Positions 37,792 through 47,209 of a stretch of 64,000 nucleotides of DNA are shown here, one piece after another; position 1 is the stretch's first letter, and each line of letters opens with the position of its first letter. Source of the stretch: Arthrobacter sp. OVS8 (lineage in GTDB: Bacteria; Actinomycetota; Actinomycetes; Actinomycetales; Micrococcaceae); contig CP116670.1 of assembly GCA_028370155.1 (NCBI GenBank), forward strand, positions 1,922,001-1,986,000. Direction: 5' to 3'. The notes below the pieces were generated by a model. That model saw only the letters and a list, made by a program, of their open reading frames with translations. It was not told the origin of the DNA and did no database searches. Made by a program: the position numbers and the translations under genes.

Positions 37792-37882
37792 GGGTCGTTG
37801 GAGTCAGAGAAAGTGGCTAATCAAAGAAAGTGGCCGTCTCCCCAGTGTGGTTCCCGGGCGTGGGATTGTCACTGCCCCCGCG

Positions 37883-39672
37883 TTACCGTGTGTGGTGCGT
37901 GGGCTGGAGTTCGAAGACCGGCGTCGGCAGTCCCTCCATCCGTGCCTTGAGCTGCAGCGCGACGTAGTTGGAATAGTGGCGGCTCTGGTGCAGATTTCCG
38001 CCGTGGATCCAGAGGTTCTCCACGTTGGTGGGTTTCCACATATTGCGCAGTTCGCCTTCCCACGGACCGGGGTCCTTGGGGGTGTCCGAGCCGAAGCCCC
38101 AGCACTTGCCGACGGCGTCGGCCACCTCGGGTGAGACCAGATCGGCCAGCCAGCCGTTCATGGACCCGTAGCCGGTGGCGTAAATGATGGCATCCGCTTC
38201 CAGCTCCGTTCCGTTGGCCATCACGACGGCGTTGCCGGTGATCTTGCCGACCTCGCCGCTGGCGAGCTTGACCCGGCCGTCGATGATGAGCTGCGAGGCG
38301 CCGACGTCGATGTAGTAGCCGGATCCGCGCCTCAGGTACTTGAGGAAGAGGCCGGAGCCGTCAACCCCGAAGTCCAGGTCGAAGCCCGCGGCTTCCAGCT
38401 GGGAGTAGAACTCGGCGTCCCGCTCGGCCATCTCGGCATAGACCGGGATCTGGGCTTCGGGCAGGATGCGGTAGGGCAGGGACGCGAAGAGCAGGTCGGC
38501 CTTCTCCGTGGTGACGCCGTTGGCCAGCGCTTCCTCGGAGTACAGCCCGCCCAGAGCAAGGTCCATGAGGGATTCGCTGCGGGCAATGTGCGTGGACGAG
38601 CGCTGGACCATGGTGACGTCGGCACCGTGTTCCCAGAGGTCGGCGCAGATATCGTGGGCCGAATTGTTGGAGCCGATGACCACGGCCTTCTTCCCGGTCC
38701 AGTCTCCACCGCCAGGGTGCTTGGACGAGTGGTACTGCTCCCCAGGAAGGAGTCGGCGCCGTCGAACACCGGGACACTGGGGTAGCCCGAGACGCCCAAG
38801 GCGAAGACCAGCTGTTTGGGACGCAAGGTGACCGGTTCGCCGTCGCGCACTACCTCCACCACCCACTCCCGAGACGCTTCGTCGAAACGCGCGTTGTTGC
38901 ATTCGGTCCTGGACCAGTAGTTCAGCTCCATGATCCGCGTGTAGTGCTCCAGCCAGTCTCCGATCTTGTCCTTCGCGGCGAACACCGGCCAGTCGTCGGG
39001 GAACTTCATGTAGGGCAGGTGGTCGTACCAGACCGGATCGTGGAGGTGAAGTGACTTGTAGCGGTTCCGCCAGGAGTCGCCCGGGCGGTCATTCTTTTCG
39101 ATGATGATGGTGGGCACGCCAAGCCGACGCAGCCGCGCCCCGAGCCCGATCCCGCCCTGGCCGCCGCCGATGATGACGGTGTAGGGCTGGTCCTCGTAGC
39201 CGAGCCGGGCTTCCTGTTCTTCCTTCAGCTCCAGCCACGATTTGCGGCCCCGGGTGATCTGGTGGGCGACACCCTTGTCTCGGCGCGGCCCCTTCTTTTC
39301 CTCGAAGCCCTTGAGCTCCTGCATCGTGGTCAGCAGGGTCCAGCACTTTCCGTTGCGCAGGCGCAGGTGGGCGTGGCCCCGCGCTTGGGCGGTGTCGAAA
39401 TTGACCCAGGCCTCGGTGTTGCCGGCGTCCCCGGTGGCGTCCTCGGCCAGGGCCCAGTTGTGCGGCTGGACGCTGTCCAGGGTCGCGTTGAGCATACGCC
39501 GGATGTCCTCTTTGCCCTCAAGGGTCTTGAGGTTCCAGGTGAACGAGACGAAGTCGCGCCAGTACGAATCGTCGTCGAACAGTTCCAGCACGTCGTCCGT
39601 GTTGTGGCTGCGCAGTGCCTCATCGAACTGCGCCATCCACGCCTCGACCACGCCGTTTGGTGTCTCAGGCAT
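37883..39672 (-). CDS. SnoaL-like domain fused to a flavin-containing monooxygenase, one frame break
   Basis: About 596 residues with one missing base near 38742 (DGADSFL joins GEQYHSSKHPGGG). Residues 1-125 form a SnoaL/NTF2-like domain (VEAWMAQFDEALRSHNTDDVLELF...YWRDFVSFTWNLKTLEG). The FMO part begins at VIIGGGQGGIGLGARLRRLG (FAD site), continues with PGDSWRNRYKSLHLHDPVWYDHLPY, a second dinucleotide site AVVIGSNNSAHDICADLWEHG and IIYATGYGSMN. It should oxygenate a small substrate with NADPH and O2. ATG 39672 follows AGAGGA. It is divergent from the GAF regulator, its likely activator. Confidence 0.86.
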
Positions 39673-39872
39673 GATTCCTCTTTCCGTTGCTTGCTGTGGA
39701 TCATTCCGTGCGCGGCGTCCGGACCGCGCAGTGACCCGCATCACAAGTAAAGGTGGTGGAGGGTTACAATCGGGTTACACGCGACTCTCCCGGCTCTGGC
39801 CAGCGCATACGCAGGCCAGAGCCGGGGCGCGAGGCGGGTGCGACGATTCGAAGGCGAGTTGGGAGAATGAGC

Positions 39873-41199
39873 ATGCGGCAGGGCGGTCGCTCCATCACGC
39901 AGCTCGCGGACCTGAGGTGGTCCGCGCCGGCCGAGTACGCCCGGGCACTCCGGAAGGCCCACGAGGCCACCATCTCCGGCACCCCGAGTCAGCACCTGTC
40001 GCCGTCGCTCATCAAGTCCTGGCAGCGCTCCCTCGCGCTAGGCATCAATCCAGACCAGCACCGCCCCGTCCACCGGCACGAGGTGTCCGAGGCCCGCTCC
40101 CTCAGCGCCGGCCACCGGCTGGCCGCCGTGATGCCCGCGTTGTCACAATTGCTGGCCGATGAGACCGCCACCGGCCGCCACCTGCTCATAGTCACTGACC
40201 ATGAGGGCGAGGTGCTGTGGCGCGTGGGCAGCAAGCAGGCGTTGAAACTCGCCGACTCCCTGGAGTTCGTGGAGGGCGCCGATTGGTCCGAGTCCGGGGT
40301 GGGCACGAACGCCATCAGCGAGGCCCTGGTGACCGGCGCCCCGGCTCAGCTCTTCTCGGCCGAACACCTCGTGCGGACGCATCACGACTGGGCCTGCACC
40401 GCATCCCCGATTCGCGACCCGTGGACGGGTGAGGTGGTGGGCGTCCTGGACGTTTCGGGCCCCTTCGAATCCGTCACGCCGGACAGTCTGCGCCTGGTGC
40501 GGTGTGGTGTGCGGCTGGCCGAGGAGCTGTTGAAATCCGCCGCCGCCGGCCCCGACGGCAGGCCTGACGAGGCAGCGGGGTTGGCCGCGGGACGTAACGG
40601 AGCCGGGGCCAGACGCAGCTGGCGCTGCGGCTGTTGGGGACGCGCCGTCCGCGGCGCTCGACGGCGGTCCGAGCCGGCCGCTGACGCTGCGGCGTGCCGA
40701 AATCCTGACCCTGCTGGCTTCCCGGACCCGGGGCTGGAGCGCCGATGAACTGGCTTACGAGATCCACGGAGACGCGGGTACCGCTGCCGCGATCCGGACG
40801 GAGATGCACCGGGTCCGCAACGTCCTGGGCGATGTGGTGGAAGCAAACCCCTACCGTTTCTCGTCAACCGTCAGGCTGGTGACGGATGCCGCCAACGTGG
40901 CGGGGCATCTGCGCGATGGCAGGGTTCGTCAGGCGTTGGCTGCCTATCCGGCCAAACTCCTCAACCGTTCGACCAACCTGGCCATCGGATTCATGCGGGA
41001 CGAACTGAACGAAGCCGTCGGCGCCTCTGTCCGGGCCAGCGGCGATGCACAGTTGATGCTGCAGTGGTGCACCAGCGACATGGGGTCCTGGGACACGGCC
41101 GCCGCAGCAACTGCCGTCGCACTGTTAGGACCGCAGGATCCGCGGTGTCAACTGGTGAGCGCGCGGATGGAACGGCTCGACCGGGAGCTGCGGGCCTAA
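39873..41199 (+). CDS. GAF-domain transcription regulator (AcoR-like N-terminus, no AAA+ domain), two frame breaks
   Basis: About 442 residues after restoring two bases (one before about 40615, one near 40656). The N-terminal part resembles activators of acetoin and alcohol operons: SPSLIKSWQRSLALGINPDQ, then a GAF domain with TDHEGEVLWRVGS, GVGTNAISEALVTGAPAQLF and HHDWACTASPIRDP. The sigma-54 AAA+ ATPase is absent. Instead a C-terminal part with a winged-helix-like segment follows (LTLRRAEILTLLASRTRGWSADELAYEIHG...EMHRVRNVLG). Such GAF-HTH proteins are common in actinobacteria next to monooxygenase or dehydrogenase genes. ATG 39873 has a GGGAG site 7 bases upstream. Confidence 0.75.
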
Positions 41200-41271
41200 C
41201 TGGCATGTAGCTCCCCACGACGCACAGCCTCGGAGGTATAGCGGCTGACCCCTGCAGGTTGTGCGTGCAGT

Positions 41272-42003
41272 TCAGTTGGTTCGAGAAGCCTCTGACTGAA
41301 TGGCCTTGGCGAGGTCGCGGGGACTGCTCCACATAGGCCAATGGCCCGTCGGGAGGTCAATGACGTCGAGGTGTTCAAGGTTCGCGACTTCGGTGAACAT
41401 GGGATGCCCGCCTTGGGCCAGCTCTAGCACCTGCGCACTAGGGATTGAGCAACAGACCAAGGTCGTCCGGACCTTGCGACGGGCGTCGTTGGTGAGCTCG
41501 ATGGGCTGACGAAGCACGCGGACGGGCTCAGGGACGGCTCGGGCCCGAAACTGCTCGAGGACCTCTGCACTCAGGCCTTCGAGGCTCGCCTGCTGTGCGA
41601 GGACGTCGAAGGGCGGCAGCGGAAGCTCCTCCAACTCCTCCGGGAGGTCTGGGGCGAAGACACTTCCCGTCGCCACTGGGCCGGAGTCGACCCACACTAC
41701 CCGGTGGACAAGCTCAGGGTATCGGTCCATGACGAGGCTGACGGGAGCGTTAGCCCCGCTGTGGGCGACGAGAATTGCAGGCTGATTACCGTTTTGAGTA
41801 ATGACGCCCAGGATTGCTTCAGCCTGGGCGTCGAGGGTTTTAGTCGCACGCTCAGGGTCGTGCGCGTCGAGACCGGGCAGTGTCATCGCGATGGCACGAG
41901 GGTGGTCGGTTTTCAGGTGTTCAAGAACTTCATCCCACGCCCAGGCGCCCAGCCAGTGGCCGGCGATGAGAATGATGGTCGGACTGCTCATAGTGGTTGT
42001 CAT
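41272..42003 (-). CDS. Alpha/beta hydrolase
   Basis: An intact 243-residue alpha/beta hydrolase. It has an oxyanion-type IILIAGHWLGAWAWDEVLEHL, the nucleophile elbow VAHSGANAP and the C-terminal His in DLPTGHWPMWSSPRDLA. The small lid and sequence style match esterase/haloperoxidase-like members of unknown substrate. It is divergently arranged with a YafY-type WYL regulator 73 bases away, which probably controls it. Confidence 0.85.
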   Translation of the reverse strand: MTTTMSSPTIILIAGHWLGAWAWDEVLEHLKTDHPRAIAMTLPGLDAHDPERATKTLDAQAEAILGVITQNGNQPAILVAHSGANAPVSLVMDRYPELVHRVVWVDSGPVATGSVFAPDLPEELEELPLPPFDVLAQQASLEGLSAEVLEQFRARAVPEPVRVLRQPIELTNDARRKVRTTLVCCSIPSAQVLELAQGGHPMFTEVANLEHLDVIDLPTGHWPMWSSPRDLAKAIQSEASRTN

Positions 42004-42035
42004 GGCACAACTCTCGCAGGCCCTCTGGACGACGG

Positions 42036-42054
42036 TATGTCACTATTTATGTCA
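42036..42054. promoter_or_regulatory. Direct repeat TATGTCA in the hydrolase/regulator gap
   Basis: TATGTCA occurs at 42036-42042 and 42048-42054, 12 bases apart, in the 73-base divergent gap. It is a candidate site for the WYL regulator. Confidence 0.35.
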
Positions 42055-42076
42055 TGAATTTGCCTGGGTGTGAGCG

Positions 42077-42775
42077 GTGAAGCGAGCGGAACGGCTCCAT
42101 GCTCTATCAGAGATGTTGCGCCGCAGCGGCGCGCGCGGGGTCTCCGCCGAACGTTTGGCGAGAGAGTTCGAGGTGTCCGTGCGCACCATCAAGAGAGACC
42201 TCGATGCGCTGGAGAACAGCGGTGCGCCTCTATGGTCGCGCCCGGGTCCGGGCGGTGGCTACGGATTGGCTATCGGCGCGTCCCTGCCACCCGTCAGCCT
42301 GTCTCCGGCGCAGGCTGTGGCGCTCATGGCGGCTGTGTCCGCTGCGTCCGACGCCCCCTACGCTGATCTGGCATCAGCCGGTATCCAGAAGATCATGGAC
42401 GTCCTCGATCCCAGAACCCGGGCAAGAGCTGACGAGCTGGCCCGCCGTGTGTGGGTCAACGCGTTTCCCTCGTCCTCGCGCGCGGTCAAGTCGGCACTGG
42501 AGGAGGCGATGGCCGAGCAGCGGGTAATCCGTATCCGCTACACATCGGGAGACGGGAACACGACCGCCCGTGACGTCGAGCCCGTGCTGTTCGCCTCCAC
42601 GAACGGCCAGTGGTTCTTAATTGGATGGTGCCGCATGCGCGACGCAATGCGATGGTTTACCGTCTCGCGCATCGAGCAGGCCACCGTAACTAAGGCGGCC
42701 TGCAGCGGCCACACCATCCACGAGGTCGGAGAACCCCCAGCGAACGCCAGACCGGTACACGGTCGTGGCGAGTGA
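42077..42775 (+). CDS. YafY-type helix-turn-helix WYL regulator
   Basis: An intact 232-residue protein. The N-terminal DeoR-like HTH reads ERLHALSEMLRRSGARGVSAERLAREFEVSVRTIKRDLDALENSG. A middle helical part contains SLSPAQAVALMAAVSAASDAPYA. The WYL-like domain (about 135-205) has RVIRIRYTSGDGN, DVEPVLFASTNGQWFLIGWCRMRDAMRWFTVSRI. WYL domains sense ligands, often nucleic acids or small molecules. GTG 42077 is the start. It is divergent from the alpha/beta hydrolase. Confidence 0.87.
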   Translation: MKRAERLHALSEMLRRSGARGVSAERLAREFEVSVRTIKRDLDALENSGAPLWSRPGPGGGYGLAIGASLPPVSLSPAQAVALMAAVSAASDAPYADLASAGIQKIMDVLDPRTRARADELARRVWVNAFPSSSRAVKSALEEAMAEQRVIRIRYTSGDGNTTARDVEPVLFASTNGQWFLIGWCRMRDAMRWFTVSRIEQATVTKAACSGHTIHEVGEPPANARPVHGRGE

Positions 42776-42806
42776 GCCACTCAATCAACCTCTCCGGTAG
42801 GTACAT

Positions 42807-43714
42807 TCAGGGAGCCGAAGGCGCGACGCCGGGGCAACCTTGGCCTTGCGGGTTGCGGAGACAATCGTCAGCGTAGTTGCGTGTGATGGATCGCCAGACG
42901 CTGACAGTCTGCGGCGGTGAACTGAATTGCCCTTGGCCCGGGATGGGCAGCGGCGGGCCGCCGTTGACTGAGTAGGTCCCCTGGAAGTGAGTCGTCAGCA
43001 CCACCCGGAAATCGCCGGTCGCGGTGTAGACGTGGCTGGTGGCGGTCTTTTCGCCCCAGCGGTCCTGCGGAAGGGGTCCCCGGCCGCAGTCTGCGGCCCC
43101 AGCGAGGTGCTGTCGCCGTAGCTCCAGGTGTACTGGACGGGTTTGGCGACGATCGAGACACTTTGACCGAGCATATCTACCGTGAATGCTTGTTCATTGG
43201 CCTCTGCATAGAAGTTAGTCTCGGCACCTCTGAGTGTGTGCGGGCTCGGCTGCATTACGGAGTTGCCCGCGTTGACGGGGAGTTGCCGGAACCTCGTTTG
43301 AATCTGGGCAGCGATCCTACCCAGTACGTCATCGGGCTTTTCGGAGTACACACAGCGGTCTGGGGAAATTCGGCTCCAAATAGGCGGTGAAAAAACCCGG
43401 AGCGATGAGAACCACCTAACCGGTCGCCCGTCTTCGCCCTGATCGCAACGAACGGCGCCCGCCAAACAAGCAATGTCAAAGTTGTTCTTGGCATCGTCCA
43501 GACACAAGTACTCAAACTTGTAGGTGTTGGGATCTTCTGCAACGTCCCCTGGCGCATCCACCCACACCCCGGCCCCGGAGTCGAAGCGCCAAACTCCAAG
43601 ACCAGATTTGGTCCAGGAAACGTCTGAATCAGCCGCCACAGCAACGACCGAGGTGCCTGCGACAATTGCAATCACGACGATGATCTGCAACGCACCCCTT
43701 ATTAGGAGGCTCAT
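42807..43714 (-). CDS. Secreted or anchored PKD-domain-like protein, one frame break
   Basis: About 302 residues with one missing C near 43071 (GDPF joins PQDRWGEKTATSHVYTATG). An N-terminal hydrophobic signal or anchor (LLIRGALQIIVVIAIVAGTSVVAVAA) precedes an extracellular part. The C-terminal ~100 residues look like a PKD fold: YTWSYGDSTSLG, then TSHVYTATGDFRVVLTTHFQGTYSVNGG. Comparable Arthrobacter proteins are surface-exposed and uncharacterised. ATG 43714 (with TTAGGAGG upstream on the coding strand) comes 2 bases after the lipoprotein stop, so the two are co-transcribed. Confidence 0.75.
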
Positions 43715-43716
43715 TT

Positions 43717-44373
43717 TTAGCCGCCGAGCCGGTCGACGTTCTTGACAGACCATTTTCCGTTTTCGTATCTCGCCACGAGAATATCCCCCAGCATGCCGGA
43801 TTCCGTCACACCTTGTGCCTCAGCGCCGTCGGGATTCTTCAATGACCCGGCCGCTTGTTGGGACTGAATAGCGACTTGAAAATCACCCGCCTCAGTCCGC
43901 ACAAAGGTCGACTGAACGGCGTGCACGGTGACAGTTGCCCCGACTATCCATCGCCCTTCGGCGTTCCATTTCTCGATTCCCGGGAAGACTTTTCCGCAAA
44001 GTGCACAACTCGGGCTTGATACGGCCTTGACCAGCGATAGGTCGCCAGTCTCATAGGCATAGTTGAGAAGCGAGTACCAGTGCCGCGCGAACGCTTCTAG
44101 CCCTTCTTTCGTCTCCGCCTTCGCCGTTTCCGGCAGCACCGGAACCGGGACGTTCTGCGCCCTGCCTGAGGCGTCCGCGGGTTTGTAGCTGGCCGTCGGC
44201 GTGGGGGTGGCAGTGGGTGTCGGCGTCGCCGTCGGGCTCGATGTCACGGGGGCGGCTGTTGCACCTGGCGTGGTTCCTCCGCCGGTGCAGGCCGCGACTG
44301 GCAACATGCTGAGCGCGACCAGGACGGCGCAAATCCGCCTGCGGCGGCCGAAGGATGAAGTGCGGGATGTCAT
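43717..44373 (-). CDS. DUF6318 family lipoprotein
   Basis: An intact 218-residue exported lipoprotein. Basic residues RRRR and a hydrophobic core end in the lipobox PVAAC (Cys at 29), followed by a Thr/Pro-rich linker with PTPTATPT repeats. A globular domain then starts with KEGLEAFARHWYSLLNYAYETGDLSLVKAVSSPSCALCGKVF, typical of DUF6318. It is found mainly in Arthrobacter-like bacteria, and its function is unknown. The protein should be tethered on the outer face of the membrane beside the PKD-type partner encoded next. Confidence 0.83.
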   Translation of the reverse strand: MTSRTSSFGRRRRICAVLVALSMLPVAACTGGGTTPGATAAPVTSSPTATPTPTATPTPTASYKPADASGRAQNVPVPVLPETAKAETKEGLEAFARHWYSLLNYAYETGDLSLVKAVSSPSCALCGKVFPGIEKWNAEGRWIVGATVTVHAVQSTFVRTEAGDFQVAIQSQQAAGSLKNPDGAEAQGVTESGMLGDILVARYENGKWSVKNVDRLGG

Positions 44374-44461
44374 GGTCAGCTATTCCCCCGATAGAAAATC
44401 AAGACGCGTGCAGCCAAACAATGCCTTAAGGGTAACCGACATCACATTTTGGGCTTCAAGG

Positions 44462-44470
44462 TTATCCACA
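44462..44470 (+). other. Perfect DnaA-box match TTATCCACA
   Basis: A consensus DnaA box lies in the 204-base gap between the divergent lipoprotein and PPOX genes. It is a single copy with no iteron cluster or origin genes, so it is not an origin. The rest of the gap presumably holds the two promoters. Confidence 0.3.
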
Positions 44471-44577
44471 GGCGTTGGATTGGCCACCTACGCACCCGGG
44501 CATAAGTGCTTCGACTCACACTGATTTCCCCGCACAAGCCTCTGGCGCTTTTGTACACCGGCCAGAACAATGAACCC

Positions 44578-45012
44578 ATGATCTTCGAACATGCAGACGA
44601 CAACCCCATCCTTGTGCTCACTGACGATCAGAGCTGGAAGCTGATTGAGGGCACCCAACACGGCAGGCTCGTGGTCATCGTGGGCGGCGAACCCGATATT
44701 TTCCCGGTGAACTACGCCGTGAGCGGCCGGAAGCTCTACCTCCGGACGGCCCCCGGCAACAAGCTCGCGGAACTGACTATCAACGCCAAGGTGTTGTTCG
44801 AGACGGACGGCATCCTGTCCGACGAGGCCTGGTCGGTTGTCCTGCGCGGCTCGGCCCGAGTACTGGACAAATCCGCCGACATCGCGGCGGCTGAGGCCCT
44901 GGGGCTCAAGCCGTGGGTGCCCACCCTGAAGGACTTCTACGTCGAGATCGAGCCGACCAATGTCAGCGGGCGCCACTTCCAGTTTGGCGAGCACCCGGAG
45001 CGGGAGATCTAA
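44578..45012 (+). CDS. Pyridoxamine 5'-phosphate oxidase-like flavin-binding protein
   Basis: An intact 144-residue split-barrel protein. It has KLIEGTQHGRLVVIVGGEPDIFPVNYAV, LYLRTAPGNKLAELTINAKVLFETDG, EAWSVVLRGSARVL and a C-terminal EIEPTNVSGRHFQFGE. This is the small single-domain group that binds FMN or F420 and includes nitroreductase-like and heme-degrading relatives. No substrate can be assigned. ATG 44578 is the first Met preceding the conserved domain; the 24-residue upstream extension is unlikely. Confidence 0.8.
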   Translation: MIFEHADDNPILVLTDDQSWKLIEGTQHGRLVVIVGGEPDIFPVNYAVSGRKLYLRTAPGNKLAELTINAKVLFETDGILSDEAWSVVLRGSARVLDKSADIAAAEALGLKPWVPTLKDFYVEIEPTNVSGRHFQFGEHPEREI

Positions 45013-45073
45013 CCACCGTTCGACGCCGGCAGGGCCACCTCGTCGGCTGGCCCGAGCCGCCTAGACTTAATTC

Positions 45074-45504
45074 ATGGCGGACAAGCTGACCCCGAGCGGC
45101 GCAGCTGGAACATGTCCCGGATCCGCGGCAAGAACACCAAGCCCGAACTCCTGGTCCGAAAGCTGCTTCATGCCAAGGGCTACCGCTACCGGCTGCACGG
45201 CACCACCCGCGGCGGACGTCTCCCGGGCAACCCTGATCTGGTCTTCGCCGGCCGCCACAAGGTCATCTTCGTCAACGGTTGTTTCTGGCACTTCCACGAC
45301 TGCCGGGTGGGTCAGCATGCCCCCAAGGCCAACGCCGAGTTCTGGGAAACCAAACGCACCCGGACGCGGAACCGCGACGCCGAGCAGCTCCTTCTGCTTG
45401 AGCACTCGGGCTGGGAAGTCCTCACCGTTTGGGAGTGCGAGCTCAATGACGTTTCTGCACTGGAGCAGCGACTGGACGAGTTCCTGGACACGACACAAAA
45501 ATAA
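45074..45504 (+). CDS. vsr: Very short patch repair endonuclease Vsr, one frame break near the start
   Basis: About 143 residues. ATG 45074 begins MADKLTP; adding one C in the CCCC run at about 45096 gives PERRSWNMSRIRGKNTKPELLVRKLLHAKG, the usual Vsr opening. The nuclease core has GNPDLVFAGRHKVIFVNGCFWHFHDC (catalytic Asp, zinc His/Cys) and FWETKRTRTRNRD. Vsr nicks T:G mismatches that arise from deaminated 5-methylcytosine. No cytosine methyltransferase gene lies in this window, but McrBC, which attacks methylcytosine DNA, lies just downstream on the other strand. Confidence 0.9.
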
Positions 45505-45531
45505 TCGTCGCACCAGAGGCGACATACCGGT

Positions 45532-45912
45532 GTGTCTCAGGTAACATGCGAACTCGGGGACAAGGACCCTACCGGGTCCGCACTTACTCGAACTTTTCTA
45601 CTCCACGGGAGAGCGCCAGATGCCGCACTTGCTGAGGTCCACCACGTCGCTGAGGACCGTACCCCGGCCCTCGAAGTCGTCACCCGATTCCCGTCCGCAG
45701 GAGTTCCGGCGGTCCCCGAGGTCGATGAGGATCTGGAACCCCTGCGCCTGCAGGTATCCGCGATCATTGATGCGATTCTCTCCGACACCCGGCCGGAAGA
45801 GGCACACGTGCGGGAGAAACTCCGCTGGCATCTCGCCAACTGCCCCGGGCAGCCTGAGAAGGCGCTCTTGAACCACCTTTTGTCTGTTTCCGTGGAACAG
45901 GAAGCCAGCTAG
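45532..45912 (+). CDS. Small protein of unknown function between vsr and mcrC
   Basis: 126 residues from GTG 45532. The first 60 residues look weakly conserved. The C-terminal half is acidic and helical (VDEDLEPLRLQVSAIIDAILSDTRPEEAHVREKLRWHLANCPG) and reads like a genuine protein. I do not recognise it. It starts 27 bases after vsr on the same strand and converges on mcrC, so it may be an accessory of the methylcytosine module. The N-terminus could be wrong if a base is missing. Confidence 0.5.
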   Translation: MSQVTCELGDKDPTGSALTRTFLLHGRAPDAALAEVHHVAEDRTPALEVVTRFPSAGVPAVPEVDEDLEPLRLQVSAIIDAILSDTRPEEAHVREKLRWHLANCPGQPEKALLNHLLSVSVEQEAS

Positions 45913-45933
45913 CATCGCTTCCGAAGGCGGGCG

Positions 45934-47209
45934 TCAGCGGCTGATGGTCGCCTGACGCACCACTTCGCCCCACGACTGCTGTGCGAGGTCCGCCACGGAG
46001 GCCAGGATTTCCGACGGCGGCCGCGACAGGTCCAGCGGAAACTCCACCACGTCGATGTCCGTGTTGAGGATCCGGCGCAGCTTGATCTCGCCCGCGCCCG
46101 GGTAGACCAGCCAGGCGGTCGGCACGCGCAGGGACGTGCAGTACGCCAGCATCCGGTAGTGATCCCCCGACAGTGAGGCACCGGCGTCGGCCGCGGCCTG
46201 GTATTTGGCGTCGTAGACCATCACCGGCCGCCCTCCCAGCAGGTGGACGGCGCCGGGCTGCACCACGATCCGGTCCGAGTCGCGCACAGCCTCGTTGAGC
46301 AGGGCGTTGTACCGGAGCCGCATCTCCCCGGGTACGCGGCCATGGCCTCGCGGAGCGCCGTACCGACGAAGTCCTCGAATACCACGGACATATCCACCAC
46401 AAACGACGCCGACTGTTGCGTACCGTCGCCGGCCTCCGCCGACGCGTGGCGCAGGATCACCTCGGCGAGCCGCAGCGCAGCCTGATAACGGGTGTTCATC
46501 CGGCTGGCCCGCCACACCGGCAAGGGCGCGCCGGACTGCACGCGGGTCACGGCGGCGAGCTTGCCCTTGAGCTGGCGGAGCCGGCTCAGCACCTCCGGCC
46601 GCACCCCGGGACCTGGGACACCCGTTCCAGCGCCGCCCGCAGGATGCGGTTCTCCGCAATGTCCTCGGTGAACTCGTCGTAGGAAACCTCCAGCGGCACC
46701 AGCATGCCGGGCCGCCGCGAGATCTGGTCCGAAATGCGGATCCGGCCTTTGACCGTCCGGAGTGATTCGTCGACGTTGAGGTAGCCCTGCAGGACCCCGC
46801 GGCTCAGGGCGCGGTCGGCGAGCTGGGCCAGCGATTCGGCCAGCGCGCTCCACAGATCCGCTTCCTCGACCGCCGCGACGGAGTCCTCCCGGAAGCCCTG
46901 GTCGCCGGCGTAGCCGAGGAGGAACAGGAGCCGGTCCAGGCCCAGCCGTTCCTTGGGCCGCACCTCGAGCTGCACCGTCGGCGTGCGCACCGAGCCGACC
47001 TTCCCCACCGGCTCGATCCGGTACAGACCCATGCCCATGGGCGAGGCGTTGGCCAGGCCGCTGCCGTTGACAAAGGCGGCGCTGGCAGGGTCGAGCCGGT
47101 CGACGACGCCGCCGGAGAGCTCGTCCAGGACGATCCGGCGGACCGGCTGCCATCCCGGTGCGCCGTGGCCGGGCGGCCTCGGCTGGCTAGACGCGCGCAA
47201 GGCGGTCAA
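45934..47209 (-). CDS. mcrC: McrC-type component of a McrBC restriction system, two frame breaks
   Basis: About 425 residues after adding one base near 46610 and one near 46326. The N-terminal part is a McrC/LlaJI-type recognition and activation domain (LQLEVRPKERLGLDRLLFLLGYAG, SLRTVKGRIRISDQISRRPG, YDEFTEDIAENRILRAAL). The C-terminal part is a PD-(D/E)xK nuclease (VVDMSVVFEDFVGTAL, then VMVYDAKYQAAADAGASLSGDHYRMLAYC). McrC supplies the cutting activity for McrB. The start lies inside the last 23 bases of mcrB, so the two are translated together. Confidence 0.87.

Noticed and set aside
44462..44470. Replication origin at the DnaA-box match
   Set aside because: A single box without a cluster, AT-rich unwinding region, or dnaA/dnaN genes nearby.
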